From the NCBI GenBank assembly GCA_013205365.1, contig JABMNC010000145.1, positions 1 through 16,203 on the forward strand: a stretch of 16,203 nucleotides of DNA, given 5' to 3'. The stretch is from Cryomorphaceae bacterium. Lineage in GTDB: Bacteria; Bacteroidota; Bacteroidia; Flavobacteriales; Schleiferiaceae. Position 1 is the stretch's first letter. Each line of letters opens with the position of its first letter. The notes beneath the pieces were generated by a model. It had not been told where the DNA came from, did not search any database, and worked only from the letters and a program-made list of their open reading frames with translations. Positions 1 through 7,532 of this stretch are shown here, piece after piece. The position numbers and the translations under genes were made by a program.

Positions 1-564
1 CGGCCACAAGCATTTATAAAGGTTTCCGGCGTCCCGAGCAAAGCGGTGCTCGACGTAGTCGTCGTTGTAGTGCTCCATGTTGGCATAGAGTCCGTAGGGC
101 TGGCCGTTAATAAAAAGGCGAACGTGGTTCACGCGCGGAGCCGGCATGCCGGCATCTTGAGCCAGTTCCCAAGCTATGCGGGCCCGCATGATGCTTGGGT
201 CGTTGTGCTCTCCGTTGAGGTTCAATTCTTTGACGCCCTGAACTCGGGCACCGGACACAAAGCTGTTGAACGAAATTTTAAATGACTTCTTGGCACTGGT
301 GCGCGAGGTATTTCCCCTTAGTCGAAATCCGACCTCAATGCCCGAAAGACTTAAGCCCGGAGCGGTAAAGCCAAAGTCTGCGTGGTATTCGTAGTCGCTA
401 CTAACGTTGGCAAAAATGGCGGCCAGGCTGTCGGCTGGAATCGTAATGTCAATACGCGGAACCACGTCGGTGCGGTACAAGCCATTGTCGGGCGGACTTG
501 GGAAGCGCTGTGCCCAAGCAGAGGTCGCCAGAAAAAGCCCAAAAAGCAGCAGTAGTCGGTTCAT
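1..564 (-). CDS. CotH-family secreted protein, N-terminal part (runs off left edge)
   Basis: An open frame of 188 codons starts at ATG 564 and continues past base 1, so the C-terminal part is missing. Residues 1-19 form a clean Sec signal peptide (MNRLLLLFGLFLATSAWAQ), so the product is exported. The rest reads like the N-terminal half of CotH-family proteins: an early IDITIP strand, a GFRLRGNTS motif, KKSFKISF, then LNLNGEHNDPSIMRARIAWEL and the NHVRLFINGQPYGLYANMEH segment that is typical of the family. Known CotH proteins include spore-coat protein kinases with an atypical kinase fold; bacterial secreted homologues are often of unknown role. The catalytic region is downstream of the visible part, so kinase activity cannot be judged. 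The gene starts 16 bp after the GH92 stop on the same strand and is probably co-transcribed with it. The family assignment is firm; the biochemical role is not. Confidence 0.85.
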   Translation of the reverse strand, partial: MNRLLLLFGLFLATSAWAQRFPSPPDNGLYRTDVVPRIDITIPADSLAAIFANVSSDYEYHADFGFTAPGLSLSGIEVGFRLRGNTSRTSAKKSFKISFNSFVSGARVQGVKELNLNGEHNDPSIMRARIAWELAQDAGMPAPRVNHVRLFINGQPYGLYANMEHYNDDYVEHRFARDAGNLYKCLWP

Positions 565-580
565 AATCTAAAGGTGCGAC

Positions 581-3352
581 CTAGAGGACTCGGAGGGTGA
601 TTTCGTCCAAAAAAATGAATGAGGCTCCCCCTTTGCCAGGATGCCATTCCGGCATGCCACCGGGGTTGCTCATGCGAATGGTGACCGAGGTTAGTTCGCT
701 CTTTTTGCGGGACTTCAATACCACAAGGCTTCGCAGAATGGTACTGGGTTCCTCAGAAAGCGCCCTGGACTGCAGATCAATGCGTCCCGTGCTACTCTGT
801 CCATTGGCAAAATGGGCCACTACTTCGATGGCACTGGGCAGGGCAATCCATGACTTGATGTCCTTGAGCAAGCCAATTTCAACCTCGATCTCTTTGCTTA
901 CCCTCTTGGTGCTGCTGCCCAGTTCGACGATCAGATCCTCGCCTTGAACACCGGTCCATTCACCCTTGCGCCAATCCACGTCGCCGAGCACGCCGTCTAC
1001 AATACTTGCGGAACCGGGATTATACTGTGGGTTTGGATTCCCTGAGGTGATTTGGGCCGTCCAGTCGTTGGGTTTTTTGGTGCTCAGCGCCACCGAGCGG
1101 TGCTGCGTCAGTCCGTCGCCTCGCTCCAATCGGCGGCTTTCACTGAGGGTTTCTTCAACCCCGTCAATCCACGCGGTGGTTTCGGTCTCAAAGCGCCGGG
1201 CAACGCGGATTCTCGGAGCGGGACTGATTTCGCCGCTTATGCCATGCGCCACATTGCGGTAGGGGCTCAATTTTGAAGCGGATTCCGCATGATGCATCGC
1301 AAGAGATTTGGATTGGATCAGATCGTCGTGATCCAAAAAACTCTGGGCAAGCACCTGGCCTGGCTTGCTCGAGAGCTCGTAGCCCCTGAATAAGCCGCCG
1401 CTCCCGACCCGCTTCAAGTCGGTATGGAGCCCTGTGGCTCGAAGCTCCACTCGGTCCCAGTGCATCGCGCCCAGCGCATACCGCGCCTCGCCAGGAACTA
1501 AGGGATAAATTCCCCAAGAACTCATTACGTACCACGCCGACATTTGGCCGCAGTCCTCGTTGCCTTGGTAGCCGTCGGGCTGGTCGCTGTACATGGTTTT
1601 CAGTATTTCACCGATGCGCTCCTGACCCTGGCTCGCCTTATTGGTGGCGGAATAAAGCCAAGCAATGTGGTGGGAGGGTTCGTTGCCATGGGCATACTGA
1701 CCAATCAAACCAGTAATGTCTGCTTGTTCGCGGCCTACAGTGGCAGAAGGAGCCGTAAAGAGCGCGTCCAATTGACCTTCAAGGCTGCGCCCCTGAGCAG
1801 CGAGCATCCGCTGCCAGCGAGCTAGATCGTGCACTGGGGCAAAGCTGTACTGCCATGCGTTGGCCTCCGTGTAGTGGCTGTTCACCTCACGCGGCTCAAA
1901 GCGCGCCATAAAGTCTCCGTTGTCGCGCGGACGCATCAGTCCCGTTTCGGGGTCAAGTAAGCTAACCCATCCCTGGCTGCGCCGCCAGAAATGCTCGGCG
2001 ATGTCACCTCGCCCAAGTCGCGCCGCGGTCCAGGCGATCGTCGCGTCATCGTAGCTGTACTCCAACGTCTTCGAAACACTTTCGGACTCGTCCTGAATGC
2101 TCAGATAGCCGTTCGTACGGTAGTTTGGAATTCCGAATACTGGCGTCTGCGCGGTCGCCACCATCGCTTTGAGCAGGCGCTCGGAATCAATTTCGTAACC
2201 CTTGGCTTGCGCGTCGGCCAGCACACTCACGCTGTGGTAGGCAATCATGCAGTCGGTTTCGTTTGCCGCCAATTCCCAAACTGGCAGGCGGCCCGACTGG
2301 TCAAAATGGTCGAGCATCGTGGCGATGAAGTCCTGGGTGCGCTCGGGCTGAATCAAGGCGTAGAGCGGATGCGCCGTTCGGTAGGTATCCCAGAGCGAGA
2401 ACACCGTGTAGTGCGCGTGGTCCAGGTCGGTGTGAATCCGACCATCCATTCCGCGGTAGCGCCCGTCCGCGTCGCTCCACAGGTTCGGAACACTAAACGC
2501 ATGGTAGAGCGCTGTAGCATAAATTCTTTTGGATGATTCCGTTCCGCCGTAGGTCTGTGCCCGATCCAATTCCGCTTGCCACAACGTGGTGCTGCGTGCT
2601 ACGCAGCCCTCAAAATTTCGCGATGAAGCCAGGGTCGCGCGAAGGTTTCGCTGTGCCCCTTGGTCATCGGTTCCAGAAAAGCCAACCGCCAATTCTGCGG
2701 TGCGCGAGGGCAACTGAATCCGAACGTGCAGCGAATCGACAATGTCTACTACTGCACCGACCGGCAAGAGCAGCGCGAGGTAGGCATGCTGCTCCTTGGC
2801 CCAACCTTGGCTGACGCGCTTCAAATGAAGTACCGATCCATCGAGGCGCGCCGAAGCCCGAAGCACCCGATCTCGGTAGTTCAAATCAATCCAGAGTTCG
2901 GGGGCTTGATCTTCTGCATACTGGTATCGATGAAACCCTCCGCGTTCTGCGGCGGTGAATTCTGCCTGTGTTCCGTTGGCAAGGCGAACGGAGTAGTTGC
3001 CCGCGCTGGCGCGCTCGCTGCTTTTATCGAATGCCACGGGAGAATCCGCAAAGGGTCCGCCCCAGGGCTTGAATAAAAAATCGCCGTAGTCGCCAACGCC
3101 AGTCCCGCTCAAGTGGGTGTGACTGAAGCCCCAGACGGTGCTGTCGGTGAAGTGGTATCCGCTGCAGCCGTCCCAGCCCTCGCGTCGGGTATCGGGACCA
3201 ATTTGGACCATGCCAAAGGGCGCCGTTGCGGCGGGGTGGGTATGTCCGTGCCCTCCAGTTCCAATAAATGGATCAATATGGCTCACAGAAATTTGTGAAA
3301 AAGCGGCTAGGGAAAGTCCGGCAAAGGCCCCCAAAAGGAGATGCTTGGTCAT
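581..3352 (-). CDS. Secreted GH92 family alpha-mannosidase with C-terminal discoidin-like domain
   Basis: This 923-residue protein is a GH92 glycosidase, a family of calcium-dependent exo-acting alpha-mannosidases. The ATG at 3352 is chosen over an upstream in-frame ATG (3430) because it begins a Sec signal peptide (MTKHLLLGAFAGLSLAAFSQ) and avoids overlap with trmD. The N-terminal GH92 domain is clear from VSHIDPFIGTGGHGHTHPAA and GMVQIGPDTRREGWDGCSGYH. The catalytic (alpha/alpha)6 domain carries the hallmark YQGNEDCGQMSAWYV; its Glu, about residue 599, corresponds to the family's general acid. The last 150 or so residues (from NPNPQYNPGSASIVDG) resemble the F5/8 type C (discoidin-like) modules attached to many Bacteroidota glycosidases and probably bind carbohydrate. 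It lies 14 bp behind trmD and 16 bp ahead of the CotH gene, so an operon is likely. The exact mannosidic linkage cannot be told from the sequence. Confidence 0.93.
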   Translation of the reverse strand: MTKHLLLGAFAGLSLAAFSQISVSHIDPFIGTGGHGHTHPAATAPFGMVQIGPDTRREGWDGCSGYHFTDSTVWGFSHTHLSGTGVGDYGDFLFKPWGGPFADSPVAFDKSSERASAGNYSVRLANGTQAEFTAAERGGFHRYQYAEDQAPELWIDLNYRDRVLRASARLDGSVLHLKRVSQGWAKEQHAYLALLLPVGAVVDIVDSLHVRIQLPSRTAELAVGFSGTDDQGAQRNLRATLASSRNFEGCVARSTTLWQAELDRAQTYGGTESSKRIYATALYHAFSVPNLWSDADGRYRGMDGRIHTDLDHAHYTVFSLWDTYRTAHPLYALIQPERTQDFIATMLDHFDQSGRLPVWELAANETDCMIAYHSVSVLADAQAKGYEIDSERLLKAMVATAQTPVFGIPNYRTNGYLSIQDESESVSKTLEYSYDDATIAWTAARLGRGDIAEHFWRRSQGWVSLLDPETGLMRPRDNGDFMARFEPREVNSHYTEANAWQYSFAPVHDLARWQRMLAAQGRSLEGQLDALFTAPSATVGREQADITGLIGQYAHGNEPSHHIAWLYSATNKASQGQERIGEILKTMYSDQPDGYQGNEDCGQMSAWYVMSSWGIYPLVPGEARYALGAMHWDRVELRATGLHTDLKRVGSGGLFRGYELSSKPGQVLAQSFLDHDDLIQSKSLAMHHAESASKLSPYRNVAHGISGEISPAPRIRVARRFETETTAWIDGVEETLSESRRLERGDGLTQHRSVALSTKKPNDWTAQITSGNPNPQYNPGSASIVDGVLGDVDWRKGEWTGVQGEDLIVELGSSTKRVSKEIEVEIGLLKDIKSWIALPSAIEVVAHFANGQSSTGRIDLQSRALSEEPSTILRSLVVLKSRKKSELTSVTIRMSNPGGMPEWHPGKGGASFIFLDEITLRVL

Positions 3353-3356
3353 GACC

Positions 3357-3364
3357 CTAAGATA
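3357..3364 (-). promoter_or_regulatory. TAnnTTTG-like box before the GH92 start
   Basis: Minus-strand TATCTTAG (3364-3357) has one mismatch to TAnnTTTG and ends 4 nt before ATG 3352. It is in the 14-bp trmD-GH92 gap and could allow separate expression of the secreted genes. It may also be chance. Confidence 0.3.
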
Positions 3365-3366
3365 GC

Positions 3367-4044
3367 CTACTCCCCCAAAAGGTCTGGCCGACGCTCTCGG
3401 GTGCGGCTCAAAGCCTGTTCGCTGCGCCATTGGTCGATGAGGGCAAAGTTTCCAGAGGTTAGAACTTCGGGAACCTTCATGCCGCGAAATTCGGCCGGGC
3501 GCGTGTACACCGGCGGTGCCAGTAAATTATCTTGAAAGGAGTCCGTTAGGGCAGAGGTCTCGTCGTTGAGCACGCCCGGAATCAAGCGAATCAGCGCATC
3601 GGCTATTACGGCTGCGGCCAATTCGCCTCCACTAAGTACGTAGTCCCCTATGGAAATTTCGTGGGTAATGAGCCTGTCGCGAACGCGTTGGTCAATGCCC
3701 TTATAATGTCCGCAAACCAAAAGCAAATTGGTAAACGAAGACATTCGGTTAGCCATGGGCTGGTCTAGGGTTTGCCCGTCTGGAGAGGTGTAGACCACGG
3801 CGTCGTAGTCGCGCTCGGCCAAAAGGCCCTCGATGCATTCAAAAAGAGGCTCAGCTTTGATTACCATGCCGGCACCCCCGCCAAAGGCATAGTCGTCGAC
3901 CTGCTTGTGCTTGCCGCTACCAAATTCGCGGAGGTCGTGCAAATGAACCTCGACCAGGCCCTTGGTTTGCGCCCGTTTTAGTATCGAAGCTTCAAATGGG
4001 CTGCGAATCAGCTCAGGCAGAAGCGTTACAATATCAATACGCAC
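3367..4044 (-). CDS. trmD: tRNA (guanine-N1-)-methyltransferase TrmD
   Basis: TrmD methylates N1 of G37, next to the anticodon, using AdoMet, and so prevents +1 frameshifting. The 225-residue product has normal family length and all the hallmark segments: MRIDIVTLLPELI at the N terminus, DDYAFGGGAGMV (51-61), CGHYKGIDQRV (111-121) and SIGDYVLSGGELAA (131-144) from the trefoil-knot AdoMet site, and LLAPPVYTRPAEFRG (175-188). The start codon is GTG at 4044, and the N terminus lines up with other TrmD proteins without extension. The stop of the upstream oxygenase gene (TAA 4050-4048) lies 3 nt before this GTG, with no Shine-Dalgarno sequence, so translational coupling is likely. In many bacteria trmD sits with rpsP, rimM and rplS; here it lies with an oxygenase and secreted enzymes instead. 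Identification is very secure. Confidence 0.97.
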   Translation of the reverse strand: MRIDIVTLLPELIRSPFEASILKRAQTKGLVEVHLHDLREFGSGKHKQVDDYAFGGGAGMVIKAEPLFECIEGLLAERDYDAVVYTSPDGQTLDQPMANRMSSFTNLLLVCGHYKGIDQRVRDRLITHEISIGDYVLSGGELAAAVIADALIRLIPGVLNDETSALTDSFQDNLLAPPVYTRPAEFRGMKVPEVLTSGNFALIDQWRSEQALSRTRERRPDLLGE

Positions 4045-4047
4045 TGC

Positions 4048-4977
4048 TTAGGCTAGTCCGATTTCGACCAAGCGCTCGTGCAGGTATGCGCCCGCGGTGA
4101 TGTCGCTGAATGCCTTTGGGCGCTCATCGCTGATGCAGTGCTCAAGGCAATTCAAGGGCATGTCCTCTTTGGGATGCACAAAAAATGGCATAGAATAGCG
4201 TGGTAAATGCCGCTTTTCTGCCGTCGGATTCACTACTCGGTGGGTCGTGCTCGACAGCATTCCGTTGGTAAGGCGCTGCAGCATATCGCCTACATTGATG
4301 ACTAAGGCGTCGCTGGTAACGTGAATCGGAACCCACTTCTGCTCAGAAACTACTTCGAGCCCCTCTGCTGATGCGCCCATAAGCAGGGTAATTAGGTTGA
4401 TGTCTTCGTGTGCAGCAGCGCGAATTCCGTCTTCGGGGAGTGCTGGTTGGGCAGGGTAGTGTATGGCTCGAAAGATCGAATGACCCGAGGCCAAGGGTTC
4501 GCTAAAGAATTCACGGTCCAATCCAATGTGCAGGGCCACTGCCTTCATGAGTTCGTTGCCTATGGATTCCAATTTGCGGTAGGACTGACTAATTACTTCG
4601 TCAAGTCCTTGGACCTGAGAACCGACTAAGAGGTTGGGCATGAGTCCGCGTTCTGCCGCATTCATCGGTCCCCATTGGTAGAATTCCTTGAGGTCAGCCG
4701 ATGTTTCGCCCTTGGCATGCTCCACTTTAAAAGGAGTAAATCCGCGCTGCCCCTTGGCGCCATGCTTTACAAAGGTGTTTTTAATTGGCTCAGGAAGTTC
4801 AAAGAATTGCTGCACGGCCGAGTAGAGGTTTTCCCGCTCTTGGGTAGTAAATCCGTGGTCTTCAATAGCCGCGAATCCGAGGCTGCGAAATGCCTGACCA
4901 AGGGACTCCGAAAAGGCAATTTGGTCTGCTGGACTGCCTTGAGTCCATTGGCTTAGCGAAAGGGTTGGAAGTTGCAT
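4048..4977 (-). CDS. Isopenicillin N synthase-like Fe(II)/2-oxoglutarate dioxygenase
   Basis: This 309-residue protein belongs to the IPNS-like non-haem iron oxygenase superfamily: an N-terminal DIOX_N-type region (about 1-120, with RSLGFAAIEDHG) followed by a jelly-roll 2OG-Fe(II) domain. The iron-binding facial triad is visible as H190 and D192 in AAHEDINLITLL and H246 in STTHRVVNP. R260-x-S262 in PRYSMPFF is the expected 2-oxoglutarate carboxylate clamp. The arrangement suggests a true 2-oxoglutarate-dependent oxygenase rather than an IPNS or ACC oxidase, but the organic substrate cannot be predicted. It is cytoplasmic (no signal peptide). It is the first gene of the run leading into trmD and is divergent from the E1 gene. 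Its ATG lies 4 nt after a perfect TAnnTTTG box, so the transcript may be leaderless. Confidence 0.88.
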   Translation of the reverse strand: MQLPTLSLSQWTQGSPADQIAFSESLGQAFRSLGFAAIEDHGFTTQERENLYSAVQQFFELPEPIKNTFVKHGAKGQRGFTPFKVEHAKGETSADLKEFYQWGPMNAAERGLMPNLLVGSQVQGLDEVISQSYRKLESIGNELMKAVALHIGLDREFFSEPLASGHSIFRAIHYPAQPALPEDGIRAAAHEDINLITLLMGASAEGLEVVSEQKWVPIHVTSDALVINVGDMLQRLTNGMLSSTTHRVVNPTAEKRHLPRYSMPFFVHPKEDMPLNCLEHCISDERPKAFSDITAGAYLHERLVEIGLA

Positions 4978-4981
4978 AAAT

Positions 4982-5013
4982 CAAAGATAGGACTAGCCGT
5001 TCCTTTGCACAAT
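4982..5013 (-). promoter_or_regulatory. Bacteroidota-type promoter of the oxygenase-trmD run
   Basis: On the minus strand TATCTTTG (4989-4982) matches the TAnnTTTG -7 consensus perfectly, with a possible -33 element ATTG (5013-5010) 20 nt upstream. The box ends 4 nt before the oxygenase ATG at 4977, so transcription should start at or very close to the start codon. Confidence 0.65.
5000..5007 (+). promoter_or_regulatory. Probable -7 element of the E1 gene
   Basis: TTCCTTTG differs from TAnnTTTG at one informative position and ends 4 nt before the E1 ATG (5012). No good -33 element is seen at the usual distance. It lies back-to-back with the divergent oxygenase promoter within 34 bp, so the two may interfere with each other. 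Confidence 0.45.
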
Positions 5014-6973
5014 GAAACACAAACCAAGTCTTGAACTCTACCGTTCCCTGTTTCTCCCGCGCGCGGTCGAGGAGCGCATGCTCATAGCCCTGCGTCAAGG
5101 TCGTATTTCTAAGTGGTTTTCTAGCTACGGTCAAGAGGCCGTTAGCGTCGGAACCACGCTGGCAATGCACGAAGACGAATGGATTTGTACGATGCATCGA
5201 AACCTCGGTGTCTTTACTGCAAGGAACCTGCCTTTGGTCAAGCTTTTTGCGCAGTTTCAGGGACGGGCCAGTGGCTACACCAAGGGCCGTGATCGATCCT
5301 TTCATTTTGGGACCCGCGAGCACCGAATTTTTGGTATGATTTCGCACCTCGGCGCACAGCTTGGCGTAGCCGACGGCCTCGCCCTCGCGCGGAGCATTCG
5401 CGGAGAAGGCAAATGCGTCCTAGTTTTTACTGGTGATGGCGGCGCCTCCGAAGGTGATTTTCATGAGGCCTTGAACGTGGCCGCCGTCTGGAAGCTGCCG
5501 GTTTTAATAGTGGTCGAAAACAACCAATGGGGCTTATCTACGCCGTCTCGGGAGCAGTTTGTTTTTGATTCGTTTGCCGTCAAAGGTCCGGCCTATGGAA
5601 TGGAATCGCATTCCATTGACGGGAACGACCTTGATTTGGTCCTTAAAACATCGCGCGAACTGACGCAATCCATTCGAGAAAATCCACGTCCTATTTTGCT
5701 AGAGTGCATGACCTTTAGAGTGCGCGGCCACGAAGAGGCTTCTGGAACGAAATACTACCCCGAGGGCCTGATTGAATCATGGCAATCCAAGGATCCTATT
5801 CTGCGCTACCGAAACAGCATTATAAAGGCATCAGTGGCTGCAGAAGAAGAGGTTAAGGCGCTCGAAGAAGAGCTCGCCGCGCAGGTTTTGGAGTCGCTTA
5901 ATTTGGCGCTCGAGGAACCTAAACCCCACTACGACGAGCAGGCTGAGCTTGCCGACGTGTATGCTCCCGTTGACTCCGAGCCAAGCCATGAGGTTGCTCC
6001 CGAATCAAGCCGAAGACTGCGGCTTATTGACGCCATCAATGAAGGTTTGGGTCAGGCCCTAGAGCGGCACGATAATTTGGTCTTTATGGGCCAAGATATT
6101 GCGGAATACGGTGGTGTTTTTAAAGCGACAGACGGCTTGCTAGAGCGTTTTGGACCGGATAGAATTCGCAATACTCCGCTTTGCGAATCAGCTATTGTAG
6201 GAGCCGGTGTGGGCTTATCGGTTGAGGGCTTTAAGTCCATGGTCGAAATGCAGTTCAGCGATTTTGTGACCGAGGCCATGACGCAGATTTGCAACCAAGC
6301 AGCAAAACTTCACTACCGCTGGGGTCAGTCGGTCGACATGGTGCTTCGCATGCCCACGGGCGCCGGCATGGCCGCAGGGCCATTCCACAGCCAGTCTACG
6401 GAGGCTTGGTTTGCTCGAGTACCGGGTCTCAAGGTGGTCTATCCTTCCACGCCCGCCCAGGCCAAGGGACTTCTGCTTCGTGCCTTTGAAGACCCCAATC
6501 CCGTCTTGTTTTTTGAACACAAGAATCTTTACCGCTCCTTTGAAGAAGAAGTCCCTGAAGAATACTATACTCTGCCATTGGACCGAGCGGTGCTTGTTAA
6601 GCCCGGCGAAGATCTCACGATAATTGCCTACGGTTCCGCTATTCATTGGGTTCGGGATTGGATGCGAACTAATCCAGGTACCTCGATAGAGCTCATTGAT
6701 TTGGTTTCACTGCGCCCTGTGGACTGGAATACCCTAGAAAAGTCCGTGCGCAAAACAAACCGATGCTTGGTGGTGCAAGAAGATACTTTTTTAGGCAGCA
6801 TAGGTAGCTCTATTGCGTCCGAAATTCAGCAGCGTTGTTTTGCAGTCTTGGATGCGCCGGTATCGGTGCTGTCAAGTTCTGATACCCCGATTCCTTTTGC
6901 TGCGGAACTTGAGCGGGGTTTTCTTCCGCAGGAACGACTTGATTCTGCAATTCAGAGTATTCTTAATTATTAG
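5012..6973 (+). CDS. Fused 2-oxoacid dehydrogenase E1 alpha/beta subunit (branched-chain 2-oxoacid or pyruvate type)
   Basis: The 653-residue protein joins an E1-alpha-like half (about 1-310) to an E1-beta-like half (about 335-653). The alpha half has the thiamine diphosphate/Mg motif beginning at GDGGASEGD (141-149) and ending with VENN (168-171), and the MHRNLGVFTA segment typical of E1 alpha. The beta half has VFMGQDIAEYGGVFKATDGL, TPLCESAIVGAGVGLSVEG and PTGAGMAAGPFHSQSTEAWF, all standard E1-beta blocks. The joining region (about 270-335) is rich in Glu and Ala. E1 decarboxylates the 2-oxoacid and transfers the acyl group to lipoyl-E2. Such single-chain E1 proteins are common in Bacteroidota and are usually labelled branched-chain 2-oxoacid or generic dehydrogenase E1. 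No E2, E3 or lipoyl gene is nearby, so the complex must be completed from elsewhere. Substrate (branched-chain 2-oxoacid versus pyruvate) is not decided by the sequence. Confidence 0.93.
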   Translation: MKHKPSLELYRSLFLPRAVEERMLIALRQGRISKWFSSYGQEAVSVGTTLAMHEDEWICTMHRNLGVFTARNLPLVKLFAQFQGRASGYTKGRDRSFHFGTREHRIFGMISHLGAQLGVADGLALARSIRGEGKCVLVFTGDGGASEGDFHEALNVAAVWKLPVLIVVENNQWGLSTPSREQFVFDSFAVKGPAYGMESHSIDGNDLDLVLKTSRELTQSIRENPRPILLECMTFRVRGHEEASGTKYYPEGLIESWQSKDPILRYRNSIIKASVAAEEEVKALEEELAAQVLESLNLALEEPKPHYDEQAELADVYAPVDSEPSHEVAPESSRRLRLIDAINEGLGQALERHDNLVFMGQDIAEYGGVFKATDGLLERFGPDRIRNTPLCESAIVGAGVGLSVEGFKSMVEMQFSDFVTEAMTQICNQAAKLHYRWGQSVDMVLRMPTGAGMAAGPFHSQSTEAWFARVPGLKVVYPSTPAQAKGLLLRAFEDPNPVLFFEHKNLYRSFEEEVPEEYYTLPLDRAVLVKPGEDLTIIAYGSAIHWVRDWMRTNPGTSIELIDLVSLRPVDWNTLEKSVRKTNRCLVVQEDTFLGSIGSSIASEIQQRCFAVLDAPVSVLSSSDTPIPFAAELERGFLPQERLDSAIQSILNY

Positions 6974-6984
6974 TGAATTCATGA

Positions 6985-7017
6985 TTTGTTTTTGCCAAAT
7001 AGTTGGCACTATATTTG
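6985..7017 (+). promoter_or_regulatory. Promoter of the 72-residue gene, with an internal palindrome
   Basis: TATATTTG (7010-7017) is a perfect TAnnTTTG -7 element, and TTTG (6985-6988) lies 21 nt upstream as a -33 element. Between them sits a perfect inverted repeat TGCCAA-ATAG-TTGGCA (6993-7008). It could be an operator, or a weak terminator of the E1 gene whose stop is at 6973. Predicted leader to ATG 7054 is about 32 nt. Confidence 0.6.
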
Positions 7018-7053
7018 CGTAGATTAAAACACAATTTAAATAATTTTATCAGC

Positions 7054-7272
7054 ATGACTCCATCACAGCTCGTTCAGCACTTTCGCGACAACCAAAACGG
7101 CAACAAAACCCTTAAGACTACGTTTCGCAATCAGTTTTTAGGTAAGTTTGATTTTGAGGAACTAGAAGGCCTAATCATCTCTTGTGAGAAAGAGATCGAG
7201 AAGCGCGCTCAAGTTGAAATTGACCACCACATTGCTTGGCTAGAAGCCCAAGGTTACACGGTATCTAAATAG
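7054..7272 (+). CDS. Small hypothetical protein (72 aa)
   Basis: I do not recognise this family. The ATG at 7054 is chosen because upstream in-frame starts fall inside the promoter; it gives MTPSQLVQHFRDNQNGNKTLKTT at the N terminus. The protein is soluble, with no signal peptide or membrane segment. It is rich in charged residues and looks mostly alpha-helical: a middle helix around FDFEELEGLIISCEKEIEKR and a C-terminal stretch QVEIDHHIAWLEAQGYTVSK. There is one Cys. The gene stands alone between a strong promoter and a strong intrinsic terminator, which fits an abundant or separately regulated small protein. Coding is supported by its own promoter, a plausible start, a stop 18 bp before the terminator, and protein-like composition. 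Function is unknown. Confidence 0.75.
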   Translation: MTPSQLVQHFRDNQNGNKTLKTTFRNQFLGKFDFEELEGLIISCEKEIEKRAQVEIDHHIAWLEAQGYTVSK

Positions 7273-7290
7273 TAGTTTACTACGTATTTG

Positions 7291-7318
7291 AAAAGGAGGC
7301 TCACGAGCCTCCTTTTTT
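7291..7318 (+). terminator. Rho-independent terminator after the 72-residue gene
   Basis: A near-perfect hairpin pairs AAAAGGAGGCT (7291-7301) with AGCCTCCTTTT (7306-7316) around the 4-nt loop CACG, followed by more T. It sits 18 bp after the stop codon at 7272. The A-rich 5' arm means it could also act on transcripts from the other strand. Confidence 0.92.
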
Positions 7319-7380
7319 GTTGCATTAAAGTCTTGAAGTACCCCGGTACGATTTGCGGGACTAGGAACTATCCTAAAAGC

Positions 7381-7406
7381 AAGAAGCCGCACTTAGGCGG
7401 CTTCTT
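7381..7406 (-). terminator. Hairpin terminator after tRNA-Val
   Basis: AAGAAGCCGC (7381-7390) and GCGGCTTCTT (7397-7406) form a perfect 10-bp stem with a 6-nt loop. Read on the minus strand it lies 5 nt after the tRNA-Val 3' end and is followed by GCTTTTAGG, so it is a likely tRNA terminator. The 62 bp between this and the plus-strand terminator contain only short palindromes (GTACC-CC-GGTAC at 7338-7349 and TAGGA-ACTA-TCCTA at 7362-7375). Confidence 0.75.
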
Positions 7407-7411
7407 TGGGG

Positions 7412-7486
7412 TGGGCGAACAGGGATTCGAACCCCGGACCCTCTGCGTGTAAAGCAGACGCTCTGAACCAGCTGAGCTATTCGCCC
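7412..7486 (-). tRNA. tRNA-Val (anticodon TAC)
   Basis: A 75-nt cloverleaf: the acceptor arm GGGCGAA pairs with TTCGCCC, followed by discriminator A. The D arm is AGCTCAGCTGGTTCAGAGC, the anticodon loop TTTACAC sits in a TCTGC/GCAGA stem and gives anticodon TAC, and the T arm is CCGGGGTTCGAATCCC plus its neighbour bases. CCA is not encoded. A TAnnTTTG promoter box lies 12 nt upstream. Confidence 0.97.
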
Positions 7487-7498
7487 GATTTTGGTTTG

Positions 7499-7529
7499 CA
7501 AATATACTTCAAAATAAGCTTTGGCCAAG
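7499..7529 (-). promoter_or_regulatory. Promoter of tRNA-Val
   Basis: Minus-strand TATATTTG (7506-7499) is a perfect -7 element with CTTG (7529-7526) 19 nt upstream as -33 element. It lies just after the lipoprotein stop (7533) and 12 nt before the tRNA, so tRNA-Val probably has its own transcript. Confidence 0.7.
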
Positions 7530-7532
7530 TGC

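Noticed and set aside
1188..1535. Open frame of 115 codons on the minus strand inside GH92
   Set aside because: It overlaps the well-supported GH92 frame completely and its sequence is Arg/Ala/Ser-rich without any recognisable motif; a shadow frame.
3353..3430. 26-residue N-terminal extension of GH92 from an upstream ATG
   Set aside because: It overlaps the trmD 3' end in another frame and would hide the signal peptide that begins at ATG 3352.
7003..7053. Upstream extension of the 72-residue protein (TTG start)
   Set aside because: The extra 17 residues would be encoded by the -7 element and the A/T-rich leader.
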